Source of the DNA: Pontibacter mucosus | Lineage (GTDB): Bacteria; Bacteroidota; Bacteroidia; Cytophagales; Hymenobacteraceae | Reading direction: 5' to 3' | Length of the DNA stretch: 64,000 nt | Assembly (NCBI RefSeq): GCF_003054055.1 | Contig: NZ_QBKI01000003.1 | Span: forward strand, 124,001 to 188,000 | Part shown: positions 56,089 to 63,476 of the stretch, piece after piece | Position numbering within the stretch: position 1 is the stretch's first letter | Layout of the letters: each line of letters starts with the position of its first letter | Program-made: the position numbers and the translations under genes | Notes under the pieces: model-generated | What the model saw: only the letters and a program-made list of their open reading frames with translations | What the model was told of the DNA's origin: nothing | The model's database searches: none

Positions 56089-56147
56089 AAAGTATAAAAC
56101 AGCAAGCGGCGCTACAATTCGTAGCGCCGCTTGCTGTTTTATACTTT
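56089..56147. terminator. Perfect 27-bp inverted repeat / terminator after hisB
   Basis: Arms at 56089-56115 and 56121-56147 pair without mismatch around loop AATTC. The outermost 8 bp of each arm are AAAGTATA and its complement, and the inner part is GC-rich (GCAAGCGGCGCTAC). It separates hisB from a convergent gene and can act in both directions. Confidence 0.92.
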
Positions 56148-56154
56148 GTCGTGT

Positions 56155-56565
56155 TTATAAATGCGAGCGGAGCCAGTCTTTGGCGGGCTCAATGTCCTCG
56201 AAAGCCTGTATGTAACTGGGATAGTCAGCAAGCTTCACGGTTTTATCCGCCGAAAGGCGACTAAGCACACTGGGTGAGTAGACCCAGGCGAACAGTTTCA
56301 GGCCCTGTTTCTCCATTTCCGGAAACCATTCCTCGGCCAGCCACCGCAAGGCGGCAGACCACTGGCCCTCCACGTGGGTATTGTCGTTCAGGATACGGTA
56401 ACAGGCAGTATCTTTCATAAATCTCAATATTCTCTCACAGCCAGTTACTACCGAGTCATAGTTCTGATAGCCTCTCCAGTTGACATAAAGCCACTCTTCC
56501 ATCTGATTAAACTCGATGGCGATGGTATTATCTCTATACAGAAGTTGGGTGCGGGTTCGTCTCAT
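56155..56565 (-). CDS. Small protein of unknown function, possibly STAS/SpoIIAA-like
   Basis: 136 residues starting MRRTRTQLLYRDNTIAIEFN. The pattern of alternating strands and helices (WLYVNWRGYQNYDSVVTGCERI, CYRILNDNTHVEGQW, FAWVYSPSVLSRLSADKTV) resembles the SpoIIAA/STAS-like fold of small Bacteroidota proteins, but no signature motif proves it. It is cytoplasmic, with no signal peptide. It stands alone, convergent with hisB and sharing its terminator. Confidence 0.65.
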   Translation of the reverse strand: MRRTRTQLLYRDNTIAIEFNQMEEWLYVNWRGYQNYDSVVTGCERILRFMKDTACYRILNDNTHVEGQWSAALRWLAEEWFPEMEKQGLKLFAWVYSPSVLSRLSADKTVKLADYPSYIQAFEDIEPAKDWLRSHL

Positions 56566-56732
56566 AAAATTGCCAGCTTTACGGAAGGGCTACAAAGTAA
56601 ACACTGTAAAGGCAGGAATTCAAGTAAAAGTATACTTCCTTTCTTCAGCCGGGGAGGGCTGATGGCACGTAAATTACAAATAGTAAGCTACCAATAAAAA
56701 ACGTGCATGTTCCGCGTATAGCGCCACCTGAT

Positions 56733-56764
56733 TTTGCAAATGTAGAAGATAATCAATAATTTAG
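56733..56764 (+). promoter_or_regulatory. Promoter of the M20 peptidase gene
   Basis: TTTG at 56733-56736, 20 nt, then TAATTTAG at 56757-56764. This supports TAnnTTAG as a -7 variant in this genome. Confidence 0.55.
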
Positions 56765-56852
56765 AATTTTAGCTTTTCTACAAGCGGATTATTTTTCTCA
56801 TTAAGCATGCCCGCGCCTGGTAAGCTACTGTTACCATTGCGCCCGAGCCATC

Positions 56853-58328
56853 ATGAAGTACTTTGTTTTCTTTCTTTCCTTTTTATTCTCTTTTAATGCC
56901 TATTCCGGGGCGGATAGCACTTCCGTAAAGACTCGTTATGCAGTGGCAGAAAAATTGGCTACTGCCATTCGCTTTAAAACGATTTCTGCCTTAGAGCCCG
57001 AAGATTTCCAGTACGGGGAGTTTAGCAAGCTCCACGCCTACCTGGCCGATGCCTTTCCGCTGGCCCATGATCGGCTGCAAGTGGAGGTGATAAACGACTA
57101 CAGTCTGTTATTTACCTGGCAGGGGCAAAACCCGAGTTTAAAGCCGGTGCTGTTCATGGCGCACATGGATGTGGTGCCAGTGGAGGCCGCCTCGGAGGAA
57201 GATTGGCTGGAGGATCCTTTTGCCGGCGTGGTGAAGGACGGTTTTGTGTGGGGCCGCGGCACCATGGACGACAAGTATAGGGTAGTGACGATGCTGGAAG
57301 CGGTAGAGCGGCTTCTGGAGCAGGGCTATGAGCCGGAGCGCACCTTATACCTGGCTTTCGGGCACGATGAAGAAATCGGTGGCGACGAGGGCGCGGGAAA
57401 AATAAGCGAGCACCTGCAGCAACTGGGGGTGCAACTGGAGGCGGTTTTTGATGAGGGGCTGGCTGTGGCCGAGGACGTTATCCCTGGCATAAAGGAGCCC
57501 CTGGCCCTGGTAGGCACTGCTGCCAAAGGCAGTCTGAACCTGCTGCTTACCGTGAAAGGAGAGGGCGGGCATTCCTCCGCGCCACCTTCCGAAACGCCCA
57601 TCGGCATTCTGAGCCGCGCCATCAGCCGCCTGCAGCAGAATCCCTTCAAGCCAAGGCTTACCTCCACTACCCGCGAGTCGATGGAAATCCTGACTGAGCG
57701 CATGGGCGGCAAGTATAAATTTGCGATGCGGCACTATGGGCTGTTCAAGAAAAAGATACTCAAGAAACTGTCAGAAGACCAGGCCACGGATGTACTGATT
57801 CGCACGAAGCTGGTGCCCACCATTATTGCCGGGGGCGAGAAAAACAACGTGCTGCCCCGGCAGGCAACCGCTGTACTCAATGTGCGCATCCTCAATGGGG
57901 AGACCGACCAGACTGTGATAGACTATGTGCGCAAGGTGATAAAGGACGACCGGGTGGAAATCTCCCAGTATGGTGTGTACACGCCCCCTTCGCCCGAAAC
58001 GCCAACAGACACTTGGGTATATGATGCCTTGAAAACCACCATTCTGCAAACTTTTCCGGATGCGCTGGTGGTGCCTGCACTTTTCCCCGGTGCCACAGAC
58101 GCACGGCACTACAGCAACCTAACCACCAATATTTTCAGGTTTGCGCCACAGGTCGTGAACCGGGAGTCTGCCCAGTTGGTCCATAACGTGAACGAGCGGA
58201 TAGGAGTGGAGGTGCTGGAGAAAAGTATAAGCTTTTATGTAGCCCTTGTTCTAAATACCTGTGGCAGTGCCGAAATAGAGCAGTTGGCTGACCTGGAAGA
58301 GGCCTTCTACGGGATAATTTCGGAGTGA
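56853..58328 (+). CDS. Secreted M20-family metallopeptidase (PM20D1/carboxypeptidase S-like)
   Basis: 491 residues with an N-terminal hydrophobic signal (FVFFLSFLFSFNAYSG). Zinc-binding and catalytic motifs are MAHMDVVPV (His about 103), WGRGTMDDK, the HDEEIGGDEGA pair of Glu and a late GATDARHY. The dimerisation domain lies at about 220-380. It hydrolyses a peptide or N-acyl amino acid; the exact substrate is unknown. It is monocistronic with its own promoter, ending about 30 bp before the trp promoter. Confidence 0.9.
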   Translation: MKYFVFFLSFLFSFNAYSGADSTSVKTRYAVAEKLATAIRFKTISALEPEDFQYGEFSKLHAYLADAFPLAHDRLQVEVINDYSLLFTWQGQNPSLKPVLFMAHMDVVPVEAASEEDWLEDPFAGVVKDGFVWGRGTMDDKYRVVTMLEAVERLLEQGYEPERTLYLAFGHDEEIGGDEGAGKISEHLQQLGVQLEAVFDEGLAVAEDVIPGIKEPLALVGTAAKGSLNLLLTVKGEGGHSSAPPSETPIGILSRAISRLQQNPFKPRLTSTTRESMEILTERMGGKYKFAMRHYGLFKKKILKKLSEDQATDVLIRTKLVPTIIAGGEKNNVLPRQATAVLNVRILNGETDQTVIDYVRKVIKDDRVEISQYGVYTPPSPETPTDTWVYDALKTTILQTFPDALVVPALFPGATDARHYSNLTTNIFRFAPQVVNRESAQLVHNVNERIGVEVLEKSISFYVALVLNTCGSAEIEQLADLEEAFYGIISE

Positions 58329-58354
58329 GCCCGGAAAATTAATTTAAGGGAAGG

Positions 58355-58385
58355 TTTGTTTTATCCGCTTTAGCTTCTACATTTG
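58355..58385 (+). promoter_or_regulatory. trp operon promoter
   Basis: TTTG at 58355-58358, 19 nt, then TACATTTG at 58378-58385: an ideal Bacteroidota promoter. Transcription would start about 45-50 nt before the leader peptide. Confidence 0.75.
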
Positions 58386-58436
58386 CAAGTGTAGGGGATG
58401 ATAAACACAGTCTCCATACTATCAGAAAAAGACACA

Positions 58437-58520
58437 ATGATTCAGAATCTTCATACAGCATGGTGGTGGCACGTTACGGAAAGTATCGTGGACAGCCATT
58501 CTATGCCAAATATGAAGTAA
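58437..58520 (+). CDS. trpL: trp operon leader peptide
   Basis: A 27-codon frame from ATG 58437 to TAA 58518-58520, starting MIQNLHTAWWWHV. Three consecutive Trp codons lie at 58461-58469. It lies between the trp promoter and a strong terminator ahead of trpE. A gene finder could wrongly start trpE at ATG 58460 by reading through this region in another frame. Confidence 0.9.
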   Translation: MIQNLHTAWWWHVTESIVDSHSMPNMK

Positions 58521-58585
58521 CATATAAAGCATTAATCCAAGGGTATAAAAGGCCTGCTGTTCACGAGAATGGCAGGCCTTTTTGT
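58487..58585 (+). terminator. trp attenuator terminator with candidate antiterminator
   Basis: AAAAGGCCTGC (58547-58557) pairs with GCAGGCCTTTT (58572-58582), followed by GTTTTT, a canonical intrinsic terminator. Upstream, CGTGGACAGC (58487-58496) can pair with GCTGTTCACG (58556-58565) with one G-U. Alternatively GCCATTCT (58495-58502) pairs with AGAATGGC (58566-58573). Both candidate segments lie just downstream of the Trp codons, so a ribosome stalled there would leave them free. Confidence 0.8.
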
Positions 58586-58606
58586 TTTTCATCACCTCAA
58601 AGCAAC

Positions 58607-60019
58607 ATGAGTAAGTATAAACTAACCACCACGTACAAGCAACTTCTGGCCGACACACTGACGCCGGTGAGCGTGTACCTGAAGCTGCGCGACAAGTTCC
58701 CGAACAGCATCCTGCTCGAAAGCTCCGATTACCACGGCGCCGAAAACAGCTTCTCCTACATCTGCTGCAACCCCATGGCCAGTATAAAAGCCGAGCAGGA
58801 GGTGCTGACCGAAACCTTCCCGGACGGAACGGTGAGAACCACAGCCATCACCAAAGAAACCGATGTGCCGGGCCTGCTGGCCGGATTCTCGAAGAGCTTT
58901 GAGGTGGAGGAGAACAAGCAGTTTAACTTCATCCACAACGGCCTGTTTGGCTACATGAGCTATGATGCCGTTCGCTACTACGAGGACATAGCCATCACGA
59001 AAAAAGAAGGCCGCGCCAGTATTCCGGATTTATACTATGCCGTGTACCGCCACATCATCGCCATCAACCACTTCACCAACCAGGCCTATATTTTTGCGCA
59101 CAACTACAACCAGGGTGATGATGACGGCATTGCGCAGCTGGAGGCAATTCTCAATAGCCGCAACATCCCGAGCTTTACCTTTAAAACCACCGGTCAGGAG
59201 GAGCATAATATTTCGGGTCAGGAGTTTCTGCAGAACATTGCCAAGGCAAAGGAGCACTGCTTCCGGGGCGATGTGTTTCAGTTGGTATTGTCGCGCCGCT
59301 TTGCCCAGGGCTTTCAGGGGGATGAGTTTAACGTGTACCGCGCCCTGCGCTCCATCAACCCTTCGCCGTACTTGTTTTACTTCGATTATGGCAGCTTTAA
59401 AATCTTCGGTTCTTCGCCGGAGGCGCAGCTGGTGATAAAAGACCAGAAAGCAAGCATTTACCCGATTGCCGGCACGTTCCGCAGAACCGGTGATGACGCG
59501 GCCGATGCAGCTTTGGCCGAAAAACTGCTGGCCGACCCCAAGGAAAACGCAGAGCACGTGATGCTGGTGGACCTGGCCCGCAACGATTTGAGTCGCAACG
59601 GCCACAGTGTGGAAGTCGAGACCTTCCGCGAAATTCAGTTCTACTCGCACGTGATTCACCTGGTGTCCAAAGTAACGGGCACGCTGCACAGCCAGGAAGA
59701 TGCACTGAGGATGGTGGCCAGCACCTTCCCGGCCGGTACGCTCTCCGGGGCACCCAAGCACAAGGCTATGCAGCTCATCGACAAGTATGAAACCACCAAC
59801 CGCAACTTCTACGGCGGCTGCATCGGCTTCCTCGACTTCAACGGCAACTTCAACAGCGCTATCATGATTCGCTCGTTTCTGAGCAAAGACTACAGGTTAT
59901 ACTTCCAGGCCGGTGCCGGCATTGTGGCGGCCTCTGACCCGGAGAGCGAGCTGCAGGAGGTAGACAATAAACTGATGGCGCTGCGCCGCGCCCTGGAACT
60001 GGCCCAAAACATCAATTAA
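58607..60019 (+). CDS. trpE: Anthranilate synthase component I
   Basis: 470 residues from ATG 58607; an in-frame ATG at 58460 is rejected because it would translate through the attenuator terminator. The enzyme converts chorismate to anthranilate with TrpG. Chorismate-binding motifs are GSSPEAQLV, PIAGTFRRT, AEHVMLVDLARNDLSR, TFPAGTLSGAPKHKAM and FYGGCIGFLDFNG. The N-terminal domain includes LLESSDYHGAENSFSYI, with the residues that usually sense feedback Trp. It ends 1 bp before trpG. Confidence 0.96.
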   Translation: MSKYKLTTTYKQLLADTLTPVSVYLKLRDKFPNSILLESSDYHGAENSFSYICCNPMASIKAEQEVLTETFPDGTVRTTAITKETDVPGLLAGFSKSFEVEENKQFNFIHNGLFGYMSYDAVRYYEDIAITKKEGRASIPDLYYAVYRHIIAINHFTNQAYIFAHNYNQGDDDGIAQLEAILNSRNIPSFTFKTTGQEEHNISGQEFLQNIAKAKEHCFRGDVFQLVLSRRFAQGFQGDEFNVYRALRSINPSPYLFYFDYGSFKIFGSSPEAQLVIKDQKASIYPIAGTFRRTGDDAADAALAEKLLADPKENAEHVMLVDLARNDLSRNGHSVEVETFREIQFYSHVIHLVSKVTGTLHSQEDALRMVASTFPAGTLSGAPKHKAMQLIDKYETTNRNFYGGCIGFLDFNGNFNSAIMIRSFLSKDYRLYFQAGAGIVAASDPESELQEVDNKLMALRRALELAQNIN

Positions 60020-60020
60020 C

Positions 60021-60584
60021 ATGCAAGTACTCGTCATCGACAACTACGACTCGTTTACCTATAACCTGGTGCACCTGCTGCAGGAACTGGGCGCCACGGT
60101 AACCGTGCGCCGCAACGACAAAACCACACTCGAAGAGGTAGGCCAGTATGATAAGATTATGCTCTCGCCAGGGCCCGGCATTCCGGAAGAGGCGGGGCTT
60201 CTGAAAGAGATTATCCGCACTTATGGCGCCAGCAAAGATTTGTTTGGCGTATGCCTCGGTCATCAAGCGATAGGAGAAGTATACGGCGGCAAACTGTTTA
60301 ACAGCAATGAAGTATGGCACGGGGTAGCCACACCGGTGCAGGTGGTTTGTGAAGAGGAACCGCTCTTTGAGGGGCTGCCTAAGGAGTTTGAAACCGGCCG
60401 CTATCACTCCTGGCTGGTAGAAGAGGATTTGCCCGAGTGCCTGGTAGCCACGGCCGTGGATGAGCAAGGCCGTATCATGGCGCTGCGCCACAAGGAGCAC
60501 AACGTGCGCGGCGTGCAGTTCCACCCTGAGTCGGTGCTGACCAAGCATGGCCGGGAGATGATCAAGAACTGGTTATTTAGTTAA
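60021..60584 (+). CDS. trpG: Anthranilate synthase component II (glutamine amidotransferase)
   Basis: 187-residue class I amidotransferase supplying ammonia to TrpE. Motifs are MLSPGPGIPEEAG, FGVCLGHQAIGEVYGG with the nucleophile Cys, and VQFHPESVLT with the catalytic His and Glu. The start lies 1 bp after the trpE stop. It could also serve PabB, as in many bacteria. Confidence 0.96.
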   Translation: MQVLVIDNYDSFTYNLVHLLQELGATVTVRRNDKTTLEEVGQYDKIMLSPGPGIPEEAGLLKEIIRTYGASKDLFGVCLGHQAIGEVYGGKLFNSNEVWHGVATPVQVVCEEEPLFEGLPKEFETGRYHSWLVEEDLPECLVATAVDEQGRIMALRHKEHNVRGVQFHPESVLTKHGREMIKNWLFS

Positions 60585-60612
60585 GAGTTGAGAGTTAAAA
60601 GTTAAGAGTCGT
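60582..60612. repeat. GAGTTAAGAGTT-type repeat between trpG and trpD
   Basis: Tandem AGTTAAGAGTTGAGAGTTAA-like text. Close copies lie at 62645-62668 (same strand) and 63444-63470 (opposite strand), all in gaps of the trp operon. Confidence 0.7.
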
Positions 60613-60650
60613 GTTACGTGTGTCGTTATACTTGATATGCTGAAAAAACC

Positions 60651-61658
60651 ATGAAAGAAATACTAAACCACTTATTCGAACATAAAACGCTGACCAAGGA
60701 GCAGGCGCGGGAGGTGCTGGCCGATATTACCAAAGGCAAGTATAACCAGAGTCAGGTGTCCTGCTTCCTGACCGTGTTTATGATGCGCAGCATTACGGTG
60801 GAGGAATTGGAAGGCTTCCGCGACGCGCTGTTGGAGCTCTGTCACCGCGTGGACCTGGAGGCCTACAACCCGATTGACCTGTGCGGTACGGGCGGCGATG
60901 GAAAGGATACCTTTAATATCTCTACGCTATCTTCCTTTGTTGTAGCGGCGAATGGCGTGGCGGTGGCCAAGCACGGTAACTATGGCGTGTCTTCGTCCTG
61001 CGGTTCTTCTAACGTGCTGGAGGCGCTGGGCATTAAGTTTACCACCGATACAGATGCCCTCGAGCGCAGCATCGAAAAGTATAACATCTGCTTTTTGCAT
61101 GCCCCGCTGTTCCACCCGGCGATGAAAGGTGTGGGCGCCATCCGGAAAGATTTGGGGGTAAAGACCTTCTTTAACATCCTGGGCCCGATGGTGAACCCGG
61201 CTTTCCCGAAGCGCCAATTGGTAGGCGTGTATAGCCTGGAACTGGCCCGCATGTACAGCTACCTGTATCAGCAAACCGATACCCGCTATACCATTCTACA
61301 CAGCCTGGACGGTTACGACGAAGTTTCGCTGACCAGTCCCTTCAAAGTAATCTCCGACAACAAAGAGGCCTTGCTGGACCCGGCTGCGCTTGGCTTGCCT
61401 ACCCTGAAACAAGAGCAAATTAGAGGGGGTGGAAGTATCGCATCGGCTGCCGACATCTTCCTGAAGGTGCTGAAAGGAGAGGGCACCGTAGCCCAGACTG
61501 CCGTGGTATCGGCTAATGCTGCCATGGCACTGCAGTGCGCGCGCCCGGAACTGGCGCTGCAGGAGGCAGTAAGTATAGCTAAAGAAACACTTGAATCCGG
61601 GAAGGCTTACCAATTATTTAGCAGCCTGGTAAATGACCAGAAACTAGTGGAGGCGTAA
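60651..61658 (+). CDS. trpD: Anthranilate phosphoribosyltransferase
   Basis: 335 residues; transfers the phosphoribosyl group of PRPP to anthranilate. The N-terminal helical domain begins LNHLFEHKTLTKEQAREVL. The PRPP loop is DLCGTGGDGKDTFNIST, followed by VAKHGNYGVSSSCGSSNVLEALG; KHGN is usually followed by RAVSS, so YG is a small departure. Length is normal. A 172-bp repeat-bearing gap follows. Confidence 0.96.
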   Translation: MKEILNHLFEHKTLTKEQAREVLADITKGKYNQSQVSCFLTVFMMRSITVEELEGFRDALLELCHRVDLEAYNPIDLCGTGGDGKDTFNISTLSSFVVAANGVAVAKHGNYGVSSSCGSSNVLEALGIKFTTDTDALERSIEKYNICFLHAPLFHPAMKGVGAIRKDLGVKTFFNILGPMVNPAFPKRQLVGVYSLELARMYSYLYQQTDTRYTILHSLDGYDEVSLTSPFKVISDNKEALLDPAALGLPTLKQEQIRGGGSIASAADIFLKVLKGEGTVAQTAVVSANAAMALQCARPELALQEAVSIAKETLESGKAYQLFSSLVNDQKLVEA

Positions 61659-61659
61659 G

Positions 61660-61816
61660 ACCTCCCCCTGCCCCCTCCTAAAAACAGGAGGGGGTAAACA
61701 AGAGTTACAACTCATACTTAAAGTTGATTTGAGTAGTGCTGGCTCTTTCAAGTAAATTAGACAAGTCGCTTTCTCAACACTCCCGCCTGTTTTTAGGAGG
61801 GGGGTAAGGGGGAGGT
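61660..61816. repeat. MITE-like inverted repeat between trpD and trpC
   Basis: About 30-bp near-perfect inverted arms (61660-61688 beginning ACCTCCCCCT, and 61786-61816) flank 97 bp of non-coding sequence. The arms contain CCCTCCTAAAAACAGG, and the left end also folds locally. The size and layout suggest a miniature mobile or REP-like element inserted in the operon. No clear target duplication was seen. Confidence 0.75.
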
Positions 61817-61830
61817 AAATAAAAAACAAC

Positions 61831-62643
61831 ATGAACATACTCGAACAAATCATCGCCACCAAGTATAAAGAAGTAGCTGAACGCAAGGAGCTCTACCCGG
61901 TAAAGCTGCTGGAGAAGAGTTTATACTTCGAGACGCCCTGCATTTCGCTGGAGCGTTACCTGCTGCGCCCCGACAAGAGCGGTATCATTGCCGAAATCAA
62001 GCGCAAGTCTCCTTCCAAAGGCGATATCAACCCTTATGTGTCGGTGGAGCGCACATCAGTTAGCTACATGCAGGCGGGTGCCTCAGCGCTGTCGGTGTTG
62101 ACGGATGGGCCATACTTTGGTGGCAAGAATGAGGACCTGATGACGGCCCGCAAGTTTAACTATTGCCCCATTCTACGCAAGGATTTCACGGTGGATGAAT
62201 ATCAGATTGTGGAGGCCAAATCGATTGGGGCTGATGCCATACTTTTAATTGCTGCTGCGCTGGAGCCTTTTCGGCTGAAGCAACTGGCAGCTTTTGCCCG
62301 CTCCCTGGGACTGGAAGTGCTGCTCGAAGTACATAACCTGGAAGAGCTGCAGCAAACGCTTTGCGATGAGGTAACCGTAGTGGGTGTGAATAACCGTAAC
62401 CTGAAGGACTTTGTGACGGACATAAATACCTCTCTGGAGCTGGCTAACCATATTCCGAGTGGCATCACCAAAGTGTCCGAGAGCGGCATCAGCAAGCCTG
62501 AAATCCTGGTTACACTTCGAGCGGCAGGCTACAACGGTTTCCTAATCGGAGAGACCTTCATGCAGAACAGCCGTCCGGGCCAATCCGCCGCCGCCTTCAT
62601 CAAAGAGTTTAAGCAGCTGCTGGCGCAACCTGCTGTAGTGTAG
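61831..62643 (+). CDS. trpC: Indole-3-glycerol phosphate synthase
   Basis: 270-residue beta/alpha barrel that closes the indole ring. Motifs are GIIAEIKRKSPSKG, SVLTDGPYFGG, LRKDFTVDEYQI, GADAILLIAA, VGVNNRNLKDF and VSESGI. It is a single-function protein, not fused to TrpF. It starts 14 bp after the MITE-like element, so that element must be transcribed. Confidence 0.97.
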   Translation: MNILEQIIATKYKEVAERKELYPVKLLEKSLYFETPCISLERYLLRPDKSGIIAEIKRKSPSKGDINPYVSVERTSVSYMQAGASALSVLTDGPYFGGKNEDLMTARKFNYCPILRKDFTVDEYQIVEAKSIGADAILLIAAALEPFRLKQLAAFARSLGLEVLLEVHNLEELQQTLCDEVTVVGVNNRNLKDFVTDINTSLELANHIPSGITKVSESGISKPEILVTLRAAGYNGFLIGETFMQNSRPGQSAAAFIKEFKQLLAQPAVV

Positions 62644-62668
62644 AGTTAAGAGTTAAAAGTTAAGAGTT

Positions 62669-63292
62669 GTGAAAATCAAAATATGCGGCCTGCGCGACCC
62701 GGATAACATCCGGCAGGTGGCGGCGCTCGGGCCCGACTACATGGGCTTTATCTTCTACGAGGGCTCCAAACGCTATGCGGAAGGTCATATAACGCCGGAG
62801 TTGCTGGTAGAGCTGCCGCAAAGTATAAAAAAGACGGGTGTGTTCGTGAATGCTCCATTCGAAAGTATAAAAGCGACCGTGGAGAAGTATAAGCTCGATG
62901 CTGTGCAGCTGCACGGAAAGGAGTCGCCAAGAGGATGCGCCGATGTAAAAGAATTGGGTGTGGAGGTAATTAAGGTTTTTTCGGTGGATGACCGCTTTGT
63001 TTTCGAGAACACGCTGCTCTACGAGTCCAGCGCCGACTACTTTCTATTCGACACCAAAGGGCAGGAGTATGGCGGCAACGGCATTCCTTTCGATTGGGAA
63101 CTGCTCACCGGTTACCTATCGCCAAAGCCATACTTCCTGAGCGGTGGCCTGAACCTGGAGAACGTCAAGCACCTGGACAAGGTCCGCCCGCAGCCTTATG
63201 CCATCGATGTGAACAGCGGTTTTGAGGAGGAGCCGGGGTTGAAGAAGGTGGAGAAGCTGAAGGAACTGTTTCAGTTAGTAAGAAAAGTATAA
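62669..63292 (+). CDS. trpF: Phosphoribosylanthranilate isomerase
   Basis: 207 residues from GTG 62669. Active-site residues are intact: the Cys in MKIKICGLRDP, the general acid in LFDTKG, and the phosphate-binding LSGGLN and IDVNSGFE. The start lies at the end of a GAGTTAAGAGTT repeat. Three AAGTATA motifs occur within 70 bp (62820-62891), read in two different frames (Ser-Ile twice, Lys-Tyr once). Confidence 0.96.
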   Translation: MKIKICGLRDPDNIRQVAALGPDYMGFIFYEGSKRYAEGHITPELLVELPQSIKKTGVFVNAPFESIKATVEKYKLDAVQLHGKESPRGCADVKELGVEVIKVFSVDDRFVFENTLLYESSADYFLFDTKGQEYGGNGIPFDWELLTGYLSPKPYFLSGGLNLENVKHLDKVRPQPYAIDVNSGFEEEPGLKKVEKLKELFQLVRKV

Positions 63293-63301
63293 AAAAGTAT
63301 A

Positions 63302-63377
63302 AACCCACCACAACCCCTCCGAGGAGGGGAATCAAGGTTACTGAATATTCCCCTCTTGGGAGGGGCAGGGGTGGGTT
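63302..63377. repeat. GC-rich inverted repeat between trpF and trpB
   Basis: Imperfect 31-bp arms at 63302-63332 (AACCCACCAC...) and 63347-63377 (...GGGGTGGGTT) around a 14-bp centre, flanked outside by AAGTATAA on each side. It belongs to the same CCACCCC/CTCC-GAGGGG family as three copies in the 16 kb island. Confidence 0.75.
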
Positions 63378-63476
63378 GCTTATAAAGTATAAAACATGAC
63401 TGTGCTGAGTGAAAGAGCTAAAGTGTGATGTTTTAAAACTCATAACTATTAACTCTCAACTCTTAACTAAAATAAA

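Noticed and set aside
58460..58606. Upstream extension of trpE to ATG 58460
   Set aside because: It would translate the attenuator terminator, and it starts within the Trp codons of the leader peptide in another frame; ATG 58607 fits the family.
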